64,000 nt of DNA from contig NZ_CAJZAI010000003.1 in the NCBI RefSeq assembly GCF_914271435.1, positions 496,001-560,000 on the forward strand. Reading direction: 5' to 3'. Below are positions 57,862 to 64,000 of the stretch, in pieces. How positions within the stretch are numbered: the first letter of the stretch is position 1; every line of letters starts with the position of its first letter. The DNA comes from Cupriavidus laharis (GTDB taxonomy: Bacteria; Pseudomonadota; Gammaproteobacteria; Burkholderiales; Burkholderiaceae). The position numbers and the translations under genes were made by a program. Below the pieces are notes generated by a model. The model was not told the origin of the DNA, did no database searches, and saw only the letters and a program-made list of their open reading frames with translations.

Positions 57862-57880
57862 ATTTCCAATATGTGGAAAT
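57862..57880. promoter_or_regulatory. IclR-type palindromic operator
   Basis: ATTTCCA-ATATG-TGGAAAT is a perfect 7-bp inverted repeat with a 5-bp spacer in the divergent region between the Bug gene and the IclR gene. The TGGAAA/TTTCCA half-site is known from IclR-family operators. Confidence 0.7.
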
Positions 57881-57940
57881 TGATTCCGCTTTTTGACACT
57901 GGATGGCGTGCTGTCCAGACTGGGTAAAGAGGAAAACGCC

Positions 57941-58747
57941 ATGAACCTGCCAGTCGAACAATTCATTGCCGAACGCCGCCGCGAGGATCCGTCTTTCGGT
58001 GGCCTGCTGGCCAAGGGCTTTGCCCTGCTGCGCTGCTTTATCGACGAGCCGCGCCCGCTCGGCAACGGCGAGCTGGCGCAGCGGCTGCAGCTGCCGCGCG
58101 CCACCGTCTCCCGCATCTGCCGCACGCTGTTCGAGCTGGGCTACCTCGACTGGGATCCCAAGCTCGACAAGTACTTCGTCAGCGCCCAGGTGCTGGCGCT
58201 GGGCTATCCATACCTGACCGGGCTGCAAGTGCGCCACGTGGCCCGTCCGCTGATGCAGGCGCTGGCCGACCGCATCGAGGGCGCGGTGTCGATGGGCGTG
58301 GCGCACCGGCTCGACGTGACTTACCTGCAGTCCTGCACCTACAACGAGGGTACGCCGGCGCGGCCGGGCACCGGCGCCGTCCGCTCGGTGCTGAGCACGG
58401 CCATGGGCCGGGCTTACCTGTGCACCTTGTCGAAAGGGGAGTTCGAAGGACTGATGGTGGCCGCCCGCGAGGAGCGGCCCGAGGAATACGCGGCGTGCTA
58501 CGACACGCTGTGCCACAACGTCGCGCATTACCCCAAGCGCGGCTTCGCGCTCAACGAGGGTGATGCCGGCATCGGTGTGCATGGCGTGGGCGTCTATTCG
58601 CGCATCAGGTACCTGAACCGCCCGCTGCTGTTCAACTGCGCCGTGCCCGGCTCGCAGGTGAAGCGCGGCATGATGGAAAAGAAGGTGGCGCCGCTGCTGA
58701 TGGAGATGGTCCGCTCCATCGAGGCCGCCACCGGCCTGCGGCAATAG
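57941..58747 (+). CDS. IclR family regulator
   Basis: A 268-residue regulator: helix-turn-helix ELAQRLQLPRATVSRICRTL and an IclR effector domain (STAMGRAYLCTLSKGEFEGL). The ATG at 57941 has a GAGGAAAA site. It probably binds the palindrome at 57862 and controls both itself and the divergent Bug gene, and perhaps the acyl-CoA synthetase cluster downstream. Confidence 0.93.
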   Translation: MNLPVEQFIAERRREDPSFGGLLAKGFALLRCFIDEPRPLGNGELAQRLQLPRATVSRICRTLFELGYLDWDPKLDKYFVSAQVLALGYPYLTGLQVRHVARPLMQALADRIEGAVSMGVAHRLDVTYLQSCTYNEGTPARPGTGAVRSVLSTAMGRAYLCTLSKGEFEGLMVAAREERPEEYAACYDTLCHNVAHYPKRGFALNEGDAGIGVHGVGVYSRIRYLNRPLLFNCAVPGSQVKRGMMEKKVAPLLMEMVRSIEAATGLRQ

Positions 58748-58813
58748 CCCTGGCAGGCCGCACCGAAACTATCTGGAAAACAACACCGGAGACTGTAATG
58801 CGGTTCACTAAAC

Positions 58814-59090
58814 CAACGTCGTTCCCGCGAAGGCGGGAACCTATTGATGTTTCCAGAATTCATGACAACGCAAAATATTCGTCGTCCCCGCGCAGGCGGG
58901 GACCCAGTGACTTTTTGTCCCCCTTCGGGGGACTTGTAAGACGCTGGATTCCCGCCTTCGCGGGAATGACGGTGGTTGCTTTGATGTTGTCGTGAAATAG
59001 GGAAAGCTCAATAGTGACTTCATCCCCGAAGGGGACGTGAAAGACGCCGGATTCCCGCCTGCGCGGGAATGACAGCAGCGGTTGATGCTT
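58814..59090. repeat. Older diverged fold-back element interrupted by a newer copy
   Basis: The left part (58814-58841, GTTCCCGC...GCGGGAAC hairpin at 58821-58840) and the right part (59014-59090, with TCCCCGAAGGGGA near 59023 and ATTCCCGC...GCGGGAAT at 59051-59070) together follow the order of the newer element: hairpin, GTGACTT, hairpin, AAGACGC-GGATT, hairpin. The newer copy sits between them with TA on each side. Confidence 0.6.
58842..59013. mobile_element. Fold-back MITE-like element, copy 1
   Basis: 172 bp, identical to 62398-62569. The ends TATTGATGTTTCC and GGAAAGCTCAATA are inverted repeats that match at about 22 of the outer 28 bases. Inside are three hairpins (58884-58903, 58917-58933, 58948-58967), so the whole element can fold on itself. 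TA lies at each end. It has no coding capacity. Confidence 0.75.
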
Positions 59091-59123
59091 TAACTGAACG
59101 GCAATTACACCGGAGACTGCCCC

Positions 59124-61289
59124 ATGGTTGACCTGAATTCCCTGCTGTACCCGCGTTCGATCGCGGTGGTCGGTGCTTCCACCCAGCCGGACAAGGTGGG
59201 CGGCATGCCGATCCGGCTGCTGCGCGAACTGGGCTATGGCGGACGCGTCTACCCGGTCAACCCCTCCGCCGCCGAAGTGCAGGGCCTGCGCGCCTATGGT
59301 TCGCTGGCGGACATTGGCGAACCCGTCGACCTGGCGATCGTGGCGGTGCCGGCCAGCGCCAGCCAGGACGTGATGGCGCAGCTGGCCGGCAACGGTACGC
59401 GCGCGGCGGTGGTCTTCACCTCCGGCTTCGCGGAAGCCGGGGAGAGCGGCGTGCGCATGCAGGACATGCTGGCCCGCAGCGCGCGCAATGCCGGCGTGAC
59501 GTTGCTGGGGCCCAACTGCCTGGGCGCGATGAACCTGCGCGAGCGCATGTTCGCCACCTTTTCGCCGATCCCGCTCAGCGGCGTGCCGCCGGTCGGCGAA
59601 GTCGGGCTGGTGAGCCAGAGTGGCGCCTTCGGTGCCTATGCCTATGCGCTGGCACGCGAGGCGGGGCTGGGCCTGAGCCACTGGGTCACCACCGGCAACG
59701 AGGCCGGCCTGCAGGTGGCCGACGTGATCGAGTGGCTGGCCAATGATCCGAACACCCGCGTGATCCTCGCCTACATCGAAGGCTGCCGCGACGGCCAGCG
59801 CCTGCGCCAGGCGCTGGCCGCGGCGCGCGCGGCCGGCAAGCCGGTGGTGGTGACCAAGGTCGGCACCACCGCGGCCGGCGCGCGCTCGGCTCAGTCGCAC
59901 ACGGCCAGCCTGACCGGCGAGGATGCGGTCTACCAGGCGGTGTTCGATGCCTATGGCGTGCACCGGGCCCATACGCTGGAAGAATTCTTCCGGCTGGGTT
60001 ACGTGCTGTCGCGCGGGCGGCGGCCGGCGGCCTGGCAGCGCCCGGAAGGCAGCGGCGCCGCCGCGGTCACGCCGCTGGCGATCGTCACCGTGTCGGGCGG
60101 CGTGGGCATCATGATGGCCGACCGTGCCGAACAGCTGGGTTTGCCACTGCCGCCGATGCCGGAGGACGCGGCCGAGGTGCTGCGCACAGCGATCCCGTTC
60201 GCCAGCACCGCGAATCCCATCGACGTGACGGGGCAGGTGGTGGCGCAGCCGCGCGTGTTCATGGATGCCATCGCGGGCGTGGCGCGCAGCGGCGCCTATG
60301 GCTGCGTGGCGGCCTTCCTGGCCGGTGGCGCCAATGCGCCGCGGCTGTGGCCGGAGTTGCAGCAAACCATCGGTGCGTTGAGCGAGGAAGCGAATGCCGC
60401 ACCGCTGCTGCTGGCCGGCATCGTCGACGACGACAAGCGCGCATGGCTGGAAGCACGCGGCTGCCTGGTGTTCCGCGAACCGGGCCATGCAGTCGAAGCC
60501 GTTGCCACGCTGGCGCAGGCGGCGGCGCTGGAATCCGCGCGGGATACATCGTCCGAGACCGGGCCGCGGCGCGAAGCGCGACTGCGCGACCTGCCGCCCG
60601 AAACCACGGCGCTGTCCGAGTATGAGGCCATGGGTTTGCTCGCCGACGCCGGCGTGCCGGTGGCTCCGCACGGACTTGCGCGCGATGCGGACGAGGCGGT
60701 GCGCATCGCCGAGGGTCTCGGCTATCCCGTGGTGGTGAAGCTGTGCTCGCGCGAGATCCTGCACAAGAGCGATGTTGGCGGCGTGGCCCTCAATCTTGCC
60801 GATGCGCAGGCGGTGCGCGAGGCCGTCGCCCGCATGGCGCAGGCGGTGGCGCATGCGCGTACCGATGGCGGTGCGCCGGTGCCGTTCGAAGGCGTGCTGG
60901 TGGCGCGTATGGTGCGCGGCTGGGGTGAGGTGATGGTTGGCGTGCGGCGCGACCCGGTGTTCGGGGTGGTGGCGCTGGCGGGCATCGGCGGAACCGCCGT
61001 CGAGATCTTCCGCCAGACCGCTTGCGGGCTGGCGCCGCTGTCGCGCGCACAGGCGCGCGCGATGCTGCGTGACAGCCGTGCCGCCGCGCTGTGCGAGGGG
61101 CATCGCGGCAACCCCGAGGTGGACCTCGATGCCGCCGCGCAGGTGCTGGCCACGGTATCGCAACTCGCCGCCGAACTGGGCGAGCGCCTGGACACGCTCG
61201 AGATCAATCCTTTCATCGTCACCGCGCAGGGGCTGGTCGCCGCCGACGCGGTGGTCACGCTTCGCCCGGACCATCGCACCGCTTCATAG
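59124..61289 (+). CDS. NDP-forming acyl-CoA synthetase (acetate-CoA ligase family)
   Basis: A 721-residue protein. Residues 1-130 form a CoA-binding domain (SIAVVGASTQPDKVGGMPIR), the middle is a succinyl-CoA-ligase-like domain (VSQSGAFGAYAYALAREAGL and the phosphohistidine region QSHTASLTGEDAVYQAVFDA), and the C-terminal 230 residues are an ATP-grasp domain (YPVVVKLCSREILHKSDVGG). It activates a small carboxylic acid to its CoA ester with ATP. Together with the Bug receptors around it, it suggests uptake and activation of an acid. Confidence 0.9.
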   Translation: MVDLNSLLYPRSIAVVGASTQPDKVGGMPIRLLRELGYGGRVYPVNPSAAEVQGLRAYGSLADIGEPVDLAIVAVPASASQDVMAQLAGNGTRAAVVFTSGFAEAGESGVRMQDMLARSARNAGVTLLGPNCLGAMNLRERMFATFSPIPLSGVPPVGEVGLVSQSGAFGAYAYALAREAGLGLSHWVTTGNEAGLQVADVIEWLANDPNTRVILAYIEGCRDGQRLRQALAAARAAGKPVVVTKVGTTAAGARSAQSHTASLTGEDAVYQAVFDAYGVHRAHTLEEFFRLGYVLSRGRRPAAWQRPEGSGAAAVTPLAIVTVSGGVGIMMADRAEQLGLPLPPMPEDAAEVLRTAIPFASTANPIDVTGQVVAQPRVFMDAIAGVARSGAYGCVAAFLAGGANAPRLWPELQQTIGALSEEANAAPLLLAGIVDDDKRAWLEARGCLVFREPGHAVEAVATLAQAAALESARDTSSETGPRREARLRDLPPETTALSEYEAMGLLADAGVPVAPHGLARDADEAVRIAEGLGYPVVVKLCSREILHKSDVGGVALNLADAQAVREAVARMAQAVAHARTDGGAPVPFEGVLVARMVRGWGEVMVGVRRDPVFGVVALAGIGGTAVEIFRQTACGLAPLSRAQARAMLRDSRAAALCEGHRGNPEVDLDAAAQVLATVSQLAAELGERLDTLEINPFIVTAQGLVAADAVVTLRPDHRTAS

Positions 61290-61380
61290 CGATGGCTCGC
61301 AACGTGGGGGACAGGATGCCTGCACAGACGGGCGCCGCCCCGCGGCAAGACGCAGTACCTCAACAAGACTGGAGACAAGC

Positions 61381-62379
61381 ATGCAAATGCACACGCACTT
61401 GCCGGCGCGGCGCATGGCGCTGCGCGGACTGGGCGCGCTCGCCGTGGCGCTCTGCGGGGCGGCATTCCCCGCCCACGCCGGCCCCTATCCTGACAAGCCG
61501 ATCCGGCTGGTCGTACCGTTCCCGCCGGGCGGCGGCACCGACGTAGTCGGCCGGCTGCTGGCGGCGGGCCTGTCGAAGGAACTCGGCAAGACCGTGGTGG
61601 TAGAGAACGTGGCCGGCGCCACCGGCACCATCGGCTCGGCACAGGTCGCGCGCGCCGCGGCTGACGGCTACACGCTAGTGCTTGGCATCTCGGCCACGCA
61701 TGCGATCGCACCGGCCATCTTCCCGAAGCTGCCCTATGATCCGCTGCGCGATTTCGTGCCCATCAGCCGGCTCTTCTACGGCGGCAATGTGCTGATCGCC
61801 GGCCCCGGCTTTACCGGCCGCGACCTGCCCGCGCTGATCGCCGCGGCCAAGCGGCCAGGCGCCGACCTGACCTACGGCTCATGGGGCAACGGCTCCGGCG
61901 GCCATCTCGCCGGCGAAAGCCTCAACGTGCTGGGCGGTATCCACCTGCGCCACGTCCCCTACAAGGGCGTCAGCCCGATGCTGACCGACGTGATGGGCGG
62001 TACGCTGCCCGTGGCCATGTCCGATCTCGCCGGCACGCTGCCGCTGATCCGCAGCGGCAAGGTGCGGGCGCTGGCCGTTACCGGCTCCGAGCGCTCGCCC
62101 GCGCTGCCCGACGTGCCGACCTTCACCGAAGCTGGCGTGGCGTTCGGCGTGGACAGCTGGTTCGCGCTGTTCGCCCCCGCGCGCACGCCGGCCGAGATCG
62201 TCGACAAGCTCGAACGTGCCACCGTCGCAGTGATGCGCGACCCAGCCATCAAGGCGCAGGCCGACGCGCTCGGCATGCGCTATAGCCCCCAGCCGCGCAG
62301 CGCCTTCGCCGCGCAGATGCGCAGCGATGTGCCCGCGTGGGCCGCGCTGGTCAAGTCGAGCGGCGCGGCACAGGAATGA
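61381..62379 (+). CDS. Bug-type tricarboxylate-transporter receptor
   Basis: A 332-residue periplasmic receptor with a signal peptide (RRMALRGLGALAVALCGAAF, cleaved near AHA-GPYP), then IRLVVPFPPGGGTDVVGRLL and VENVAGATGTIGSAQVARAA. It lies 91 bp after the acyl-CoA synthetase. It is a different sequence from the other two Bug genes and so probably binds a different acid. Confidence 0.92.
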   Translation: MQMHTHLPARRMALRGLGALAVALCGAAFPAHAGPYPDKPIRLVVPFPPGGGTDVVGRLLAAGLSKELGKTVVVENVAGATGTIGSAQVARAAADGYTLVLGISATHAIAPAIFPKLPYDPLRDFVPISRLFYGGNVLIAGPGFTGRDLPALIAAAKRPGADLTYGSWGNGSGGHLAGESLNVLGGIHLRHVPYKGVSPMLTDVMGGTLPVAMSDLAGTLPLIRSGKVRALAVTGSERSPALPDVPTFTEAGVAFGVDSWFALFAPARTPAEIVDKLERATVAVMRDPAIKAQADALGMRYSPQPRSAFAAQMRSDVPAWAALVKSSGAAQE

Positions 62380-62397
62380 GCCGCTACGCGTTCCCAT

Positions 62398-62569
62398 TAT
62401 TGATGTTTCCAGAATTCATGACAACGCAAAATATTCGTCGTCCCCGCGCAGGCGGGGACCCAGTGACTTTTTGTCCCCCTTCGGGGGACTTGTAAGACGC
62501 TGGATTCCCGCCTTCGCGGGAATGACGGTGGTTGCTTTGATGTTGTCGTGAAATAGGGAAAGCTCAATA
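62398..62569. mobile_element. Fold-back MITE-like element, copy 2
   Basis: Base-for-base identical to 58842-59013, in the same orientation, with TA at both ends. It lies between the Bug gene and the DUF1254 gene, ending 38 bp before the next start codon. Confidence 0.75.
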
Positions 62570-62607
62570 ATCCCGCCGCTATTCCCGCCCATTTTCCGGA
62601 GCCCTGC

Positions 62608-63918
62608 ATGAACCATCCCGCGCCACAGTTCTTCGCCGCACCCGTCTACAGCTCCAGCCAGGAAGCGCTGGTCGCTGCCGCCGCCATACCGCTGGTGATC
62701 TACGGCTATCCGCTGGTCGAAACGATCCGTACCTGCAAGGTGCAAACCGCGGTCAGCGAGGCCACCGGCTATGGCCGCGCCCCGGTCAACACGCTGTCGG
62801 CCAGCCAGCGCCAGTGGACGCATGAAGACCGCGACGTCGTCACGCCCGCCAACGACCTGCTGTACTTCTGCGGCTGGGCCAACCTCGCCGACGGGCCCGT
62901 CACGCTGTGCGTGCCGGCGCTGCCGCAGCGCGACCGCTACTACGTGGTGGAACTGCTGGATGCATTCACCAACAACTTCGAGAATCTGGGCCCGCGCAAC
63001 GTGCCAGCCGAAGGCGGCACGGTGACGCTGGTCGGACCGGGCCAGCACGCGGAAGGCAAGCATGTCGTGGCCTGCCCGACCTCGCTGGTGTGGCTGCTGG
63101 GTCGCGTACTGGTGCAAGGGCCAGACGACCTGTCAGCGGCCCATGCATTCGAAAGCGGTTTTGCGCTCGACGCGCCGGGCAAGACCATGCCGCAATGCGT
63201 GCGCGACTGGCGCGATACCGGCAACGAGGCCCTCGACTTCTTCCAGAACCTGTTCAACGCGCTGCGCGAGTACCCGCCCGCCGAACGTGAACTGGGCGCG
63301 TTCACGCTGCTGCGCAAGGCCGGCCTGAAGCTGGAGGGCGAGATCGACGTCACGGCACTGCGTGCGGAGGTCCGCACCGGTCTGGAGAATGCGTATCGCC
63401 AGGCCATGCAGCTGATCGAGGCACATACGCGCAGCCAGGGCCGCAAGAGCTGGGGCTACAGCCTGAAGCTGGGCGTCTATGGCGACGACTGGCTGCAGCG
63501 CGCCTGCACCGCGATGAAGGGCCTCGGCGCGCTGCGCGCCGACGAGGCGATCTATGCGATGGCCGATTTCGACGCCGACAGCGAGCCGCTGCATGGGGCG
63601 CACGCGTACGAACTGCGATTCCCGCCTGGCATGCTGCCACCGGCGCAGGCGTTCTGGTCGGTGTCCCTGTACGGCGAGGATCGCTTCTTCAGCGCCAACG
63701 AGATCGGCCGCTACGCCGTGGGAGACCGCACGCCGGGCCTGCGCATGGAGTCCGACGGCAGCCTGGTCATCCCGATCTCGCACCGGCGGCCAGAACACGC
63801 CGACAACTGGCTGCCTGCACCCGCGGGCCCGTTCTACCTGATCCTGCGCCTGTACCATCCCGCGCCGGCCTTTATCGCGGGCGAGTACCGCATTCCGCCG
63901 GTGCGCCGGATTGCCTGA
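62608..63918 (+). CDS. DUF1254/DUF1214 domain protein
   Basis: A 436-residue protein of the DUF1254-DUF1214 type (IPLVIYGYPLVETIRT and VNTLSASQRQWTHEDRDVVT, with YVVELLDAFTNNFENLGPRN and FWSVSLYGEDRFFSANE). No signal peptide is seen. The function is not known. A second gene of the same family seems to follow 13 bp on. Confidence 0.88.
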   Translation: MNHPAPQFFAAPVYSSSQEALVAAAAIPLVIYGYPLVETIRTCKVQTAVSEATGYGRAPVNTLSASQRQWTHEDRDVVTPANDLLYFCGWANLADGPVTLCVPALPQRDRYYVVELLDAFTNNFENLGPRNVPAEGGTVTLVGPGQHAEGKHVVACPTSLVWLLGRVLVQGPDDLSAAHAFESGFALDAPGKTMPQCVRDWRDTGNEALDFFQNLFNALREYPPAERELGAFTLLRKAGLKLEGEIDVTALRAEVRTGLENAYRQAMQLIEAHTRSQGRKSWGYSLKLGVYGDDWLQRACTAMKGLGALRADEAIYAMADFDADSEPLHGAHAYELRFPPGMLPPAQAFWSVSLYGEDRFFSANEIGRYAVGDRTPGLRMESDGSLVIPISHRRPEHADNWLPAPAGPFYLILRLYHPAPAFIAGEYRIPPVRRIA

Positions 63919-63931
63919 GGAGCGAGATGCC

Positions 63932-64000
63932 ATGACAACATCCCACGCCGATTCCCGCACCCCCGCGCTGGCCCGCGAGGCCGTGCTGTACACGCTGCCG
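63932..64000 (+). CDS. Start of a second DUF1254-like gene (cut by window edge)
   Basis: The ATG at 63932 is preceded by GAGGAG. The 23 visible codons (MTTSHADSRTPALAREAVLY then TLP) end in AREAVLYTLP, like the usual start of DUF1254 proteins. The rest is outside the window. Confidence 0.55.
   Translation, partial: MTTSHADSRTPALAREAVLYTLP

Noticed and set aside
58884-58967. CRISPR-like repeats
   Set aside because: The hairpins differ in sequence, are not regularly spaced with unique spacers, and belong to one fold-back element.
58798-58995. Short ORF repeated at 62327-62551
   Set aside because: It is the translation of the fold-back element itself (SSPRRRGPS, RWIPAFAGMT), a well-known false ORF type in such repeats.
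58860-61274. 804-codon open frame on the minus strand
   Set aside because: It lies opposite the acyl-CoA synthetase, which has clear domains; high GC makes long antisense frames common. The residues are His/Arg/Gln-rich without motifs.

Overview
The window is high-GC DNA from a beta-proteobacterium of the order Burkholderiales, most likely Cupriavidus or a close relative. The evidence is a FisR-type sulfane-sulfur regulator with the three expected cysteines, several Bug-type solute receptors, a typical single-barrel porin and the cpoB end at the left edge. No tRNA, rRNA, CRISPR array or intact transposase gene was seen. Short mobile DNA and many gene scraps are present.

1-1100: 3' end of cpoB with a terminator-like hairpin, a small membrane protein on the minus strand and a decayed KfrA-like coding stretch. 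1108-9598: a sulfide/sulfane-sulfur module. A persulfide-dioxygenase-like hydrolase and a DUF442-sulfide:quinone oxidoreductase fusion are read leftward. fisR and a cytochrome bd operon (cydP-cydA-cydB-cydX-ybgE), followed by a TauE/SafE exporter, are read rightward. Both the leftward operon and the cyd operon carry a near-consensus sigma-54 promoter about 100 bp downstream of the same array of three CTGCC(A/G) repeats. I read this as one FisR regulon joining sulfide oxidation to a sulfide-tolerant quinol oxidase. 9800-14300: alanine dehydrogenase remnant, DUF1326/DUF2182 pair, universal stress protein, small hypothetical, DUF2905 protein and an SDR.

14581-21114: SUF iron-sulfur operon (Rrf2 regulator, sufB, C, D, S, U, T and a Rieske ferredoxin). 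21260-25292: polyamine ABC transporter (potF, G, H, I order, minus strand). 25722-30702: exported MsrA, DipZ and a two-component system. 30749-42146: an AraC regulator beside nine catabolic genes that together give alcohol -> aldehyde -> acid -> acyl-CoA -> beta-oxidation, with an alpha-methylacyl-CoA racemase-like enzyme that suggests a methyl-branched substrate.

42264-55810: sulfatase region with an intact membrane-anchored formylglycine-generating enzyme (FGE), arylsulfatase, porin, LysR, Bug receptor, a second sulfatase, a deletion scar that joins a second FGE to the back of a second arylsulfatase, and a Tat-exported PhoD-like phosphoesterase. 55811-56780 holds fragments only (DUF2252, LysR, SDR). 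56781-64000: two Bug receptors, an IclR regulator with a clear palindromic operator, an NDP-forming acyl-CoA synthetase and two DUF1254 genes, the last cut by the window edge. A 172-bp fold-back element with TA ends occurs there twice, identical; one copy sits inside an older diverged copy of the same element.
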